A DNA stretch of 64,000 bases from Citrobacter telavivensis (GCA_009363175.1 CP045205.1:124001-188000); one strand, 5' to 3'. Shown: positions 53,544 through 62,632, counted from the first letter of the stretch. Notes: generated from the letters alone by a model not told the origin. Program-made: numbers and translations.

Positions 53544-54199
53544 TGAAACGTATTTTTGCCGGATGGCGGCTGCGCCTTATCCGGCCTACCTGGTCAACAC
53601 GTTGGCGTAGGCCCGATAAGCGTTGCGCCATCGGGCAATTAGCACTGTGCCTCTTCGCGCTGATCCTCACCGGCTGCAGCCATTCGCAGAAGGCGCAAGA
53701 AGGCCGACCGCAGGCATGGCTGGAGCCGGGCACGCGGGTGACGCTGCCTGCGCCGGGCATTTCTCCGGCAGTGAACGCTCAGCAATTGCTCACCGGCAGC
53801 TTTAACGGCAAAACGCAGTCGCTGCTGGTGATGCTGAATGCTGATGACAAAAAGATCGCGCTGGCGGGGCTGTCGTCGGTCGGCATTCGTCTGTTCCTCG
53901 TGACCTACGACGACAAAGGGCTGCACACCGAGCAGTCCATTGTGGTTCCACAACTGCCGCCCGCCAGTCAGGTGCTGGCAGACGTCATGCTCAGCCACTG
54001 GCCCATTAGCGCCTGGCAGCCGCAGTTACCGAAAGGCTGGACGCTGACGGACAGCGGCGACACGCGTGAACTGCGCAATGCCCGTGGCAAGCTGGTGACA
54101 GAAATCACCTACCTGAACCGCAAAGGCAAACGCGAGCCTATCAGCATCGAACAGCATGTCTTTAAATACCACATCACCATTCAATACCTGGGTGACTGA
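53540..54199 (+). CDS. apeN: APE lipoprotein ApeN (DUF3261) with REP-derived signal extension
   Basis: ApeN is a 219-residue predicted lipoprotein of the DUF3261 family. The lipobox is LTGCSHSQ with Cys46, unusually far from the start. Residues 7-33 (for example FAGWRLRLIRPTW) are the translation of a REP pair (53558-53637) in frame between the start codon and the hydrophobic core LALCLFALILTGC. The start overlaps the apeM stop. If this start is used, the signal peptide has a long Arg-rich N-region. An internal start just before the core is the alternative, though no ATG is there. The lipoprotein probably assists APE transport to the outer membrane. Confidence 0.8.
   Translation: MMKRIFAGWRLRLIRPTWSTRWRRPDKRCAIGQLALCLFALILTGCSHSQKAQEGRPQAWLEPGTRVTLPAPGISPAVNAQQLLTGSFNGKTQSLLVMLNADDKKIALAGLSSVGIRLFLVTYDDKGLHTEQSIVVPQLPPASQVLADVMLSHWPISAWQPQLPKGWTLTDSGDTRELRNARGKLVTEITYLNRKGKREPISIEQHVFKYHITIQYLGD
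53558..53637. repeat. REP pair inside the 5' coding end of apeN
   Basis: Two REP units in opposite orientation lie 18 bases after the apeN start: GCCGGATGGCGGCTGCGCCT..ATCCGGCCTAC (53558-53589) and GTAGGCCCGATAAGCGTTGC..GCCATCGGGCA (53607-53637). The first is nearly the same as the unit after zntA. The region is open in the apeN frame and adds about 27 codons. Confidence 0.9.
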
Positions 54200-54200
54200 T

Positions 54201-55370
54201 ATGATTTACATTTCTGCGGTGGGCATGATTAACGCGCTGGGCAACGATACCGATGAGATTGCCGCCAACCTGTCGCGCGGCGCGGCGCCCGGTATGCGCC
54301 CGCGCGCCGGCTGGTTACAGGGGCATCCTCACGCGGTGCTCGCTGGCGTGGACGGCGAACTGCCCGCCATTCCCGACGACTTTAGCGCCCACCGTTCGCG
54401 CAACAATCAGCTGCTGCTGGCCTCGCTCGGGCAGATCCAACCGCAGGTTGATGAGGCCATTGCGCGCTATGGTCACAGTCGCGTTGCGGTGGTGCTCGGC
54501 ACCAGCACTTCCGGTCTGGACGAAGGCGACAGGCACGTTAATCTGACGCTGAACGGTGAAGAGAGCCGTCACTGGCAGTATCCGCAACAGGAGCTGGGCG
54601 ACCCGTCGCGCTTTCTCAGCCACTGGCTAAGGCTGGACGGTCCGGCATTCACCCTTTCCACCGCCTGCTCCTCCAGCGCCCGCGCGATTATCAGCGGACG
54701 CCGCTTGATTGAGTCGGGTCTGGCAGACGTCGCCATCGTCGGCGGCGCAGATACCCTGAGTCGGATGCCGATCAACGGCTTCCATAGTCTGGAATCGCTC
54801 TCGCCCACGCGCTGTCTGCCATTTGGTCGCGACCGCAGCGGTATTACCATTGGCGAAGGCGCGGCGCTGATGCTGCTGACCCGCGAGCCGCAGCCCATCG
54901 CGCTGCTCGGCATGGGAGAATCCAGCGACGCGCACCATATTTCTGCACCGCATCCGGAAGGCGAAGGCGCCATTCGCGCCATCCAGCAGGCGCTGGACGA
55001 TGCGGGTATCACGCCTGAACAGGTGGGATACATCAATCTGCATGGCACCGCCACGCCGCTTAACGACCAGATTGAATCAAAGGTGGTCAACGCGCTGTTT
55101 GGAGAGCGTGTCCCGTGCAGCTCAACCAAACACCTGACCGGCCACACGCTGGGCGCGGCGGGGATCACCGAAGCGGCGCTCAGCATGTTGATTCTGCAGC
55201 GTGATTTACCGCTGCCAGCGCAGGATTTCAGCCTGTCGCCGCGCGATCCGACGCTGCCGCCCTGCGGCATCATCGAGCAACCGCAACCGCTTGAACGCCC
55301 GTTTATCTTGTCAAATTCGTTCGCCTTTGGCGGCAATAACGCCAGTATTCTGCTCGGGAGAATGTCATGA
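54201..55370 (+). CDS. apeO: APE beta-ketoacyl-ACP synthase ApeO
   Basis: ApeO is a 389-residue ketosynthase. The active Cys (about 156) is in FTLSTACSSSARAI, and the two His residues in NLHGTATPLND (about 281) and KHLTGHTLGAAG (about 315). In the Xenorhabdus system it forms the main extension ketosynthase with ApeC. I chose ATG 54201, two bases after the apeN stop; the 15 upstream codons lie inside apeN. Confidence 0.9.
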   Translation: MIYISAVGMINALGNDTDEIAANLSRGAAPGMRPRAGWLQGHPHAVLAGVDGELPAIPDDFSAHRSRNNQLLLASLGQIQPQVDEAIARYGHSRVAVVLGTSTSGLDEGDRHVNLTLNGEESRHWQYPQQELGDPSRFLSHWLRLDGPAFTLSTACSSSARAIISGRRLIESGLADVAIVGGADTLSRMPINGFHSLESLSPTRCLPFGRDRSGITIGEGAALMLLTREPQPIALLGMGESSDAHHISAPHPEGEGAIRAIQQALDDAGITPEQVGYINLHGTATPLNDQIESKVVNALFGERVPCSSTKHLTGHTLGAAGITEAALSMLILQRDLPLPAQDFSLSPRDPTLPPCGIIEQPQPLERPFILSNSFAFGGNNASILLGRMS

Positions 55371-55843
55371 GCCACTATTTATCGCCCGGCGAATACCTGC
55401 CGCACGACGCCCCCATGCTGCTGCTGGACAACGTTGTCAGCGTGCGCGAAGACACCGCCGTCTGTCGCGTCACTGTGACGAGAGACGGTATTCTGGCACC
55501 ATTTCTTGACCCGCAGGGGAATTTACCCGGCTGGTTCGCGCTGGAGCTGATGGCGCAGACCGTCGGCGTCTGGTCCGGCTGGCACCGCCACCAGCAGGGT
55601 CAGGGGGCGATTTCGCTCGGGATGGTGCTCGGCGCGCGCGAATTGATTTGCGCGGCAGGCGTTCTGCCCGCAGGACGAACATTAACGATTACCGTCAAGT
55701 TGCTGATGCAGGACGAACGTTTCGGCAGCTTTGAATGCGCAATTACCGCCGACCTGGAGACGCTGGCGACAGGCCGCGTCAATACCTTCCAGCCGTCGGC
55801 AGAAGAACTTCACTCTCTATTTCAACAAGGAGCGTCCGCATGA
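55367..55843 (+). CDS. apeP: APE 3-hydroxyacyl-ACP dehydratase-like protein ApeP
   Basis: ApeP is a 158-residue hotdog-fold protein (COG4706-like). The segment GWFALELMAQTVGVWSGWH forms the central helix, and LPHDAPMLLLDNV is near the start. It probably dehydrates the growing chain to leave the conjugated double bonds. It overlaps apeO and apeQ by four bases each. Confidence 0.85.
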   Translation: MSHYLSPGEYLPHDAPMLLLDNVVSVREDTAVCRVTVTRDGILAPFLDPQGNLPGWFALELMAQTVGVWSGWHRHQQGQGAISLGMVLGARELICAAGVLPAGRTLTITVKLLMQDERFGSFECAITADLETLATGRVNTFQPSAEELHSLFQQGASA

Positions 55844-56571
55844 GTCGTTCAGTTTTGGTTACCGGCGCCAGCAAGGGGATCGGTCGCGCTATCGCCCGCC
55901 AGTTGGCTGCGGACGGCTTTGTGGTCGGCGTCCACTATCACCGTGATGTACAGGGCGCGCAGGATACGCTGGATGCCATTCTCGCCGTCGGTGGCGCAGG
56001 GCGTCTGCTCAGTTTTGACGTGGCGAACCGCGAGCAGTGTCGCGAGGTGCTGGAGCAGGATATCGAGGAACATGGCGCGTGGTACGGCGTGGTCAGCAAT
56101 GCAGGCGTGACTCGCGATGCCGCCTTCCCGGCGCTGAGCGACAGCGACTGGGACACGGTTATCCATACCAACCTCGACAGTTTTTATAACGTCATTCAGC
56201 CGTGCATCATGCCGATGATCGGCGCGCGTCAGGGCGGTCGAGTCATCACCCTGTCGTCGGTGTCCGGCGTGATGGGCAATCGTGGGCAGGTGAACTACAG
56301 TGCCGCCAAAGCCGGGATTATCGGTGCCACTAAAGCGCTGGCGATGGAACTCGCGAAACGCAAAATTACCGTCAACTGCATCGCGCCGGGGCTTATCGAC
56401 ACCGGCATGATCGAAATGGAAGAAGCTGCGCTGAAAGAAGCGATGGCGATGATCCCAATGAAACGCATGGGTCAGGCGGACGAAGTCGCCGGGCTTGCCA
56501 GCTATTTGATGTCGGACGTGGCGGGCTACGTCACCCGTCAGGTGATTTCCATCAATGGAGGGATGTTATGA
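55840..56571 (+). CDS. apeQ: APE 3-ketoacyl-ACP reductase ApeQ
   Basis: ApeQ is a 243-residue short-chain dehydrogenase like FabG. It has the NADPH loop VTGASKGIGRAIA, SNAGVTRD, and the catalytic Tyr153 and Lys157 in YSAAKAG. The C-terminal AGYVTRQVISINGGM is typical of FabG. I chose ATG 55840, which overlaps the apeP stop; the longer frame upstream lies inside apeP. It reduces each keto unit in the chain. Confidence 0.92.
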   Translation: MSRSVLVTGASKGIGRAIARQLAADGFVVGVHYHRDVQGAQDTLDAILAVGGAGRLLSFDVANREQCREVLEQDIEEHGAWYGVVSNAGVTRDAAFPALSDSDWDTVIHTNLDSFYNVIQPCIMPMIGARQGGRVITLSSVSGVMGNRGQVNYSAAKAGIIGATKALAMELAKRKITVNCIAPGLIDTGMIEMEEAALKEAMAMIPMKRMGQADEVAGLASYLMSDVAGYVTRQVISINGGML

Positions 56572-57797
56572 CGCGTCGCGTGGTGATTACGGGCATGGGT
56601 GGCGTCACCGCCTTTGGGGAAAACTGGCAGGACGTTTCCGCCAGACTGCGGGCCTATGAAAACGCCGTGCGCAAAATGCCGGAATGGCAGGTTTATGACG
56701 GGCTGCATACCCTGCTGGGTGCGCCAATCGATGACTTTACGCTGCCGGAGCATTACACCCGTAAGCGTATTCGCGCGATGGGTCGCGTGTCGTTGATGTC
56801 TACCCGCGCCACCGAACTGGCGCTCGAACAGGCAGGGCTGCTCGGCGATGAGGTACTCACCAACGGGGAGACCGGTATCGCGTATGGTTCATCCACCGGC
56901 AGCACCGGTCCGGTGAGCGAATTTGCCACCATGCTGACCGAAAAGCATACCAATAACATCACCGGCACCACCTATGTGCAGATGATGCCGCACACCACCG
57001 CCGTCAACACCGGACTGTTTTTCGGCCTGCGCGGGCGCGTGATCCCAACGTCCAGCGCCTGTACGTCCGGCAGCCAGGCCATTGGCTATGCATGGGAAGC
57101 GATTCGCCACGGTTATCAAACCGTGATGGTGGCAGGCGGCGCGGAAGAACTGTGTCCGTCAGAAGCCGCGGTCTTTGATACCCTGTTCGCCACCAGCCAG
57201 CGTAACGAACACCCCAAAACTACGCCGTCGCCGTTCGATGAACAGCGCGATGGGCTAGTGATTGGCGAAGGCGCCGGGACGCTGATCCTTGAAGAACTTG
57301 AGCACGCCAAAGCGCGCGGCGCGACGATTTACGGCGAAATCATCGGCTTTGCCACCAACTGCGACGCCGCGCATATCACCCAGCCACAGCGGGAAACCAT
57401 GCAGATTTGCATGGAGCAGTCGCTGAAAATGGCGGGGTTAAGCGCGCTGGATATGGGTTATATTTCCGCGCACGGTACGGCAACCGATCGTGGCGATATT
57501 GCGGAAAGTCAGGCAACCGCCGCAATTTATGGCGATAATGTGCCAATCTCCTCGCTGAAAAGTTATTTTGGGCATACCCTTGGTGCCTGTGGCGCGCTGG
57601 AAGCCTGGATGAGCTTACAAATGATGCGTGAAGGCTGGTTTGCGCCTACGCTAAACTTAAAACAGCCCGACGCCAACTGCGGCGCGCTGGATTACATTAT
57701 GGGTGAAGCCCGTAAGATTGATTGTGAATTCTTACAGAGCAACAATTTTGCGTTTGGCGGCATCAATACGTCCATCATCATCAAACGTTGGTCCTGA
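56568..57797 (+). CDS. apeR: APE beta-ketoacyl-ACP synthase ApeR
   Basis: ApeR is a 409-residue ketosynthase of the FabF type. The active Cys165 lies in PTSSACTSGSQAIGYAW, and the His residues in SAHGTATDRGD and YFGHTLGACGALEAW. It probably performs the first condensation or part of the extension beside ApeO/ApeC. It overlaps apeQ by four bases, and acpT begins one base after its stop. Confidence 0.92.
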   Translation: MTRRVVITGMGGVTAFGENWQDVSARLRAYENAVRKMPEWQVYDGLHTLLGAPIDDFTLPEHYTRKRIRAMGRVSLMSTRATELALEQAGLLGDEVLTNGETGIAYGSSTGSTGPVSEFATMLTEKHTNNITGTTYVQMMPHTTAVNTGLFFGLRGRVIPTSSACTSGSQAIGYAWEAIRHGYQTVMVAGGAEELCPSEAAVFDTLFATSQRNEHPKTTPSPFDEQRDGLVIGEGAGTLILEELEHAKARGATIYGEIIGFATNCDAAHITQPQRETMQICMEQSLKMAGLSALDMGYISAHGTATDRGDIAESQATAAIYGDNVPISSLKSYFGHTLGACGALEAWMSLQMMREGWFAPTLNLKQPDANCGALDYIMGEARKIDCEFLQSNNFAFGGINTSIIIKRWS

Positions 57798-57798
57798 C

Positions 57799-58383
57799 AT
57801 GTATCGGATCGTACTGGGAAAAGTCTCGACACTCAGCGCAGGCCCCTTACCGTCTGCGCTATCCAATCTGGCGCCGAAGGGTCCTCGACGCGCGCGCTGG
57901 CTGGCGGGTCGCGTTCTGCTTTCCCATGCCCTCTCGCCGCTGCCGGAGATTGTTTACGGCGAACAGGGGAAACCCGCTTTTTCACCGGAGACGTCGCTAT
58001 GGTTCAATCTGAGCCACAGCGGTGATGACATCGCCCTGCTGCTGAGCGACGAGGGCGAAGTGGGTTGCGATCTCGAAGTGATCCGCCCGCGCGCCAACTG
58101 GCGCTCGCTGGCAAATGCGGTCTTCAGCCTCAGGGAACATGCCGAAGTGGAAGCGGAACATCCGGATCGGCAACTCGCCGCGTTCTGGCGTATCTGGACG
58201 CAAAAAGAGGCGATCGTGAAACAGCGCGGCGGCAGCGCGTGGCAAATCGTCAGCGTCGACAGCACCTTCGACTCCGGGCTTTCGCTGAGCCATTGCCAGT
58301 TCGACAACCTGAGCCTCGCCGTCTGCACCCCCACGCCCTTTACGTTGACCGCAGACGCGGTGCAGTGGCTGGAAACGGTCTGA
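57799..58383 (+). CDS. acpT: 4'-phosphopantetheinyl transferase AcpT
   Basis: AcpT attaches the phosphopantetheine arm of CoA to carrier proteins. It is 194 residues (195 in E. coli K-12). The motifs NLSHSGD, VGCDLEVI and WTQKEAIVK identify the Sfp-type fold. The ATG lies one base after the apeR stop, so acpT is coupled to the APE operon. De Lay and Cronan showed that K-12 AcpT is an orphan whose partner carrier proteins occur in O157:H7. Here the partners would be ApeE and ApeF. Confidence 0.95.
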   Translation: MYRIVLGKVSTLSAGPLPSALSNLAPKGPRRARWLAGRVLLSHALSPLPEIVYGEQGKPAFSPETSLWFNLSHSGDDIALLLSDEGEVGCDLEVIRPRANWRSLANAVFSLREHAEVEAEHPDRQLAAFWRIWTQKEAIVKQRGGSAWQIVSVDSTFDSGLSLSHCQFDNLSLAVCTPTPFTLTADAVQWLETV

Positions 58384-58455
58384 CATCGCAAACATACGAT
58401 TTTCGTATAATTCACGCGTTTGACCGCCCTTCTCTTGATCCAGAACACGTCAAAA

Positions 58456-58483
58456 GTATGATGATTCCTTAGAATCGTCATAC
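58456..58483 (+). promoter_or_regulatory. NikR operator upstream of nikA
   Basis: GTATGA (58456-58461) and TCATAC (58478-58483) are separated by exactly 16 bases, matching the E. coli NikR operator GTATGA-N16-TCATAC. Nickel-bound NikR, encoded at the end of the operon, would repress nikABCDE here. Confidence 0.95.
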
Positions 58484-58522
58484 TCATTAAGTCGTACCTC
58501 TACATCATTCGGGATCACCATT

Positions 58523-60094
58523 TTGTCCAGACTACGCCGCACACTTTTTGCGCTGCTGGCCTGTGCGTCATTCCTCACGCACGCCGCTGCCACTGATGAA
58601 ATCACTACCGCCTGGCCGGTCAACGTTGGGCCGCTTAACCCCCATCTGTATACCCCTAACCAGATGTTCGCCCAGAGCATGGTCTATGAACCACTGGTGA
58701 AGTATCAGGCGGACGGGTCGGTCATTCCGTGGCTGGCGAAAAGCTGGACCCACTCAGCAGATGGCAAGACCTGGACTTTCACCCTGCGTGATGATGTGAC
58801 TTTCTCGAACGGCGAAGCGTTCGACGCGCATGCCGCGGCGGAAAACTTTCGCGTGGTGCTCGACAACCGTCAGCGCCACGCCTGGCTGGAACTGGTTAAT
58901 CAGATTGTCGACGTCAGCGCGCTCGACAAAAACCAGCTACAAATCACCCTGAAAAGCGCCTATTACCCCTTTTTGCAGGAACTGGCGCTGCCGCGTCCTT
59001 TCCGCTTTATTGCGCCGTCACAATTTAAAGACAACGAAACGATGCGCGGCATTAAAGCCCCCATTGGCACCGGTCCGTGGGTACTGCAAGAGTCAAAGCT
59101 CAATCAGTACGATGTGCTGGTCCGCAACGATCGCTACTGGGGTGAAAAGCCGCAGATTCAAAAGATTACCGTCAAAGTGATCCCGGACCCCACCACCCGC
59201 GCCGTGGCGTTTGAAACTGGCGATATCGATCTGCTGTACGGCAACGAAGGACTGTTGCCGCTCGATACCTTCGCCCGTTTTAGTCAGAACCCGAACTACC
59301 GCACCCAGCTTTCTCAGCCGATTGAAACGGTGATGCTGGCGCTCAACTCAGCCAAAGCGCCGACCAATGAGCTGGCGGTGCGCGAAGCGCTAAACTATGC
59401 AGTGAACAAGAAATCGTTGATCGACAACGCGCTGTACGGCACGCAGCAGGTCGCCGATACGCTGTTCGCCCCGACGGTCCCTTATGCCAACGTTGGCCTG
59501 AAACCACGTCAGTACGACCCGCAACAGGCGAAAGATCGGCTGGAAAAAGCCGGCTGGCGGCTACCCGCAGGCAAAGAGATTCGTGAGAAAAACGGCCAGC
59601 CGCTGCGCATTGAGCTGTCATTTATTGGTACCGATGCGCTAAGTAAGTCGATGGCGGAAATTATCCAGGCCGATATGCGTCAGGTTGGCGTCGATGTCGC
59701 GCTTATCGGCGAAGAAGAGAGCAGCATTTACGCCCGCCAGCGCGACGGTCGCTTCGGCATGATCTTCAATCGCACCTGGGGCGCGCCGTATGACCCGCAC
59801 GCCTTTATGAGTTCGATGCGCGTGCCGTCCCATGCGGATTACCAGGCACAGCAGGGTTTAACCGACAAACCGCTGATTGATAAAGAGATTAGCGAAGTGC
59901 TGGAAACGACCGACGAAACGCAGCGTCAGGCGCTGTATAAAGACATTCTGACCCGCCTGCACAACGACGCGGTCTATCTGCCCATCAGCTATGTCTCGAT
60001 GATGGTGGTCGCCAGACCTGAACTGGGCGCGATTCCGTACGCACCTATCGCCTCTGAAATTCCGTTTGAACAGATTAAACCGGTGAAACCCTGA
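58523..60094 (+). CDS. nikA: Nickel-binding periplasmic protein NikA
   Basis: NikA is the periplasmic receptor for nickel (as a chelate) feeding NikBCDE. It has 523 residues from a TTG start (58523), against 524 in E. coli. The codon that aligns with the E. coli ATG is ATT (58520) here. GGGA lies eight bases before the TTG and supports it. The signal peptide LFALLACASFLTHAAA precedes TDEITTAWPVNVGPLNPHLY. The remainder is a family 5 dipeptide-type binding protein. Its stop overlaps the nikB start by one base. Confidence 0.95.
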   Translation: MSRLRRTLFALLACASFLTHAAATDEITTAWPVNVGPLNPHLYTPNQMFAQSMVYEPLVKYQADGSVIPWLAKSWTHSADGKTWTFTLRDDVTFSNGEAFDAHAAAENFRVVLDNRQRHAWLELVNQIVDVSALDKNQLQITLKSAYYPFLQELALPRPFRFIAPSQFKDNETMRGIKAPIGTGPWVLQESKLNQYDVLVRNDRYWGEKPQIQKITVKVIPDPTTRAVAFETGDIDLLYGNEGLLPLDTFARFSQNPNYRTQLSQPIETVMLALNSAKAPTNELAVREALNYAVNKKSLIDNALYGTQQVADTLFAPTVPYANVGLKPRQYDPQQAKDRLEKAGWRLPAGKEIREKNGQPLRIELSFIGTDALSKSMAEIIQADMRQVGVDVALIGEEESSIYARQRDGRFGMIFNRTWGAPYDPHAFMSSMRVPSHADYQAQQGLTDKPLIDKEISEVLETTDETQRQALYKDILTRLHNDAVYLPISYVSMMVVARPELGAIPYAPIASEIPFEQIKPVKP

Positions 60095-61038
60095 TGTTGC
60101 GTTATGTCCTGCGGCGCATCCTGCTGCTGATTCCGATGATTTTCGCCGCCTCGGTGATCATCTTCCTGATGTTACGCCTGGGCACCGGCGACCCGGCGCT
60201 CGACTATCTGCGCCTGTCGAATCTGCCGCCCACGCCGGAAATGGTGGCCTCAACCCGTGTGATGCTGGGGCTCGATCAGCCGCTGGTCGTGCAGTACGGC
60301 ACCTGGCTATGGAAAGCGCTGCATCTGGACTTTGGTATTTCGTTCGCCACCCAGCGCCCGGTGCTGGATGACATGCTGAACTTCCTGCCCGCGACGCTGG
60401 AACTGGCCGGCGCGGCGCTGGTGCTGATCCTGCTGACCTCTGTACCGCTCGGCATCTGGGCGGCGCGTCACCGCGACCGTCTGCCGGATTTCGTCGTGCG
60501 ACTGATAGCCTTTCTCGGCGTGTCGATGCCTAACTTCTGGCTCGCCTTCCTGCTGGTGATGTTCTTTTCGGTCTGGCTGCAGTGGCTGCCCGCGATGGGC
60601 TACGGCGACTGGCAGCACCTCATTTTACCGGCGGTGTCGATAGCCTTCATGTCTCTGGCGATTAACGCGCGACTGTTGCGCGCCAGCATGCTGGAAGTCT
60701 CCGGGCAGCGCCACGTCACCTGGGCGCGCCTGCGCGGGCTGAACGATAAACAAACCGAACGCCGTCATATTCTGCGTAACGCCTCGCTGCCGGTGGTGAC
60801 CGCAGTCGGGATGCACATCGGCGAACTGATTGGCGGGACGATGATTATCGAGAACATCTTTGCCTGGCCGGGCGTCGGTCGCTATGCCGTCTCGGCCATA
60901 TTTAACCGCGACTACCCGGTGATTCAGTGCTTTACACTGATGATGGTGGTGGTTTTCGTGGTCTGTAACCTGATTGTTGATCTGCTAAACGCCGCGCTGG
61001 ACCCGCGTATTCGTCGTCATGAAGGAGCGCACTCGTGA
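60094..61038 (+). CDS. nikB: Nickel ABC transporter permease NikB
   Basis: NikB is an inner-membrane permease of the nickel importer. It is 314 residues with about six helices, as in E. coli. The ATPase-contact loop LEVSGQRHVTWARLRGLNDK is near residue 200. It starts on the last base of the nikA stop and overlaps nikC by four bases. Confidence 0.97.
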   Translation: MLRYVLRRILLLIPMIFAASVIIFLMLRLGTGDPALDYLRLSNLPPTPEMVASTRVMLGLDQPLVVQYGTWLWKALHLDFGISFATQRPVLDDMLNFLPATLELAGAALVLILLTSVPLGIWAARHRDRLPDFVVRLIAFLGVSMPNFWLAFLLVMFFSVWLQWLPAMGYGDWQHLILPAVSIAFMSLAINARLLRASMLEVSGQRHVTWARLRGLNDKQTERRHILRNASLPVVTAVGMHIGELIGGTMIIENIFAWPGVGRYAVSAIFNRDYPVIQCFTLMMVVVFVVCNLIVDLLNAALDPRIRRHEGAHS

Positions 61039-61868
61039 ACTTTTTCTTCTCTTCACGCTGGTCGGTTCGTCTGGCCATGGTCGTCATCGCCCTGCTGGCG
61101 GTGATTGCGCTAACCAGCCAGTGGTGGCTGCCGTATGATCCGCAGGCGATCGATTTACCGTCGCGTCTGCTGGCACCGGACAGCCAGCACTGGCTGGGAA
61201 CCGATCATCTGGGACGCGATATTTTCTCTCGCCTGCTGGCCGCGACCCGCGTGTCGCTGGGTTCAGTGATGGCCTGTCTGCTGCTGGTGCTGGCGCTGGG
61301 GCTTATCGTTGGCGGTAGCGCCGGACTGTTGGGCGGACGCGTCGATCAGGCCACTATGCGCGTCGCCGATATGTTTATGACCTTCCCGACCTCCATCCTG
61401 TCGTTCTTTATGGTCGGCGTGTTAGGTACGGGACTCACCAACGTGATTATCGCCATCGCTCTGTCGCACTGGGCGTGGTATGCGCGGATGGTGCGCAGCC
61501 TGGTCATCTCCCTGCGCCAGCGCGAGTTTGTTCTCGCCTCGCGACTTTCCGGCGCGGGTCATATCCGGGTGTTTATCGATCATCTGGCCGGGGCGGTGAT
61601 CCCCTCGCTGCTGGTGCTGGCCACGCTGGATATTGGTCACATGATGCTGCACGTTGCCGGGATGTCTTTTCTCGGTCTTGGCGTGACGGCGCCCACGGCG
61701 GAATGGGGGGTGATGATTAACGACGCCCGCCAGTATATCTGGACCCAGCCGCTGCAAATGTTCTGGCCGGGGCTGGCGCTGTTTATCACCGTGATGGCCT
61801 TCAACATGGTGGGTGATGCCCTGCGCGATCACCTGGATCCTCACCTTGTCACGGAGCACGCCCACTGA
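61035..61868 (+). CDS. nikC: Nickel ABC transporter permease NikC
   Basis: NikC is the second permease, 277 residues, as in E. coli. About five or six helices are visible, with the contact loop LRQREFVLASRLSGAGHIRV near residue 157. Its start overlaps nikB and its stop shares one base with nikD. Confidence 0.97.
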   Translation: MNFFFSSRWSVRLAMVVIALLAVIALTSQWWLPYDPQAIDLPSRLLAPDSQHWLGTDHLGRDIFSRLLAATRVSLGSVMACLLLVLALGLIVGGSAGLLGGRVDQATMRVADMFMTFPTSILSFFMVGVLGTGLTNVIIAIALSHWAWYARMVRSLVISLRQREFVLASRLSGAGHIRVFIDHLAGAVIPSLLVLATLDIGHMMLHVAGMSFLGLGVTAPTAEWGVMINDARQYIWTQPLQMFWPGLALFITVMAFNMVGDALRDHLDPHLVTEHAH

Positions 61869-62632
61869 TGCCACAGCAAATTGAACTGCAAAACATTGCC
61901 TTACAGGCCGATCGCCCGCTGGTGCACGGCGTGTCGTTATCGCTCAAACGCGGACGCGTGCTGGCGCTGGTGGGTGGCAGCGGTAGCGGAAAATCGCTGA
62001 CCTGCGCGGCGGCGCTCGGGATTTTACCCGCGGGCGTTCGCCAGACAAGCGGAACGCTTCTTGCTGACGGTAAGCCGGTGCCCCCTTGCTCCCTGCGCGG
62101 GTTCACCATCGCCACCATTATGCAAAACCCGCGCAGCGCGTTTAATCCGCTGCATACGATGGCGACCCACGCGCGGGAAACCTGCCAGGCGTTGGGTAAA
62201 CCGGCAGATGACACCACGCTTATCCGCGCACTGGAAGCCGTTGGTCTGGAGCACGCCGAGCGCGTACTGAAGCTCTATCCGTTCGAGATGAGCGGCGGCA
62301 TGTTACAACGCATGATGATCGCGATGGCGGTCCTGTCCGATGCGCCGTTTATCGTCGCCGATGAGCCAACCACCGATCTGGATGTGGTGGCGCAGGCGCG
62401 CATCCTCGATCTGCTGGAGAACATTATGCAGAACCGCGCACCGGGTATGCTGCTAGTGACTCATGACATGGGCGTGGTCGCACGACTGGCCGACGACGTG
62501 GCGGTGATGGATAACGGAAACATCGTCGAACAGGGCGAGGTGGAAGCCCTGTTCAGGGCCCCCAAACACGCCATCACCCGCGGTCTGGTGTCGGCGCATC
62601 TCGCCCTGTACGGTATGGAGTTAGCCTCATGA
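61868..62632 (+). CDS. nikD: Nickel ABC transporter ATPase NikD
   Basis: NikD is one of two ATPases of the nickel importer. It is 254 residues. Walker A GGSGSGKSLTCAA is near residue 36, the signature MSGGMLQRMMIAMA near 140, and Walker B FIVADEPTTDLD. It overlaps nikE by four bases. Confidence 0.97.
   Translation: MPQQIELQNIALQADRPLVHGVSLSLKRGRVLALVGGSGSGKSLTCAAALGILPAGVRQTSGTLLADGKPVPPCSLRGFTIATIMQNPRSAFNPLHTMATHARETCQALGKPADDTTLIRALEAVGLEHAERVLKLYPFEMSGGMLQRMMIAMAVLSDAPFIVADEPTTDLDVVAQARILDLLENIMQNRAPGMLLVTHDMGVVARLADDVAVMDNGNIVEQGEVEALFRAPKHAITRGLVSAHLALYGMELAS

Noticed and set aside
42659..57797. APE cluster as a recent genomic island
   Set aside because: There is no integrase, tRNA, direct repeat or IS at its borders, and most of it looks like the flanks in composition; K-12 is known to have lost it.
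58394..58408. Small hairpin ATACGA-TTT-TCGTAT after acpT as a terminator
   Set aside because: The stem is only six AT-rich pairs with no proper T-run, so it is not called.
58435..58455. Possible FNR site (TTGAT..TCAA) before nikA
   Set aside because: FNR regulation of nik is known in E. coli, but the half-sites here are ten bases apart instead of four, so I cannot support it.
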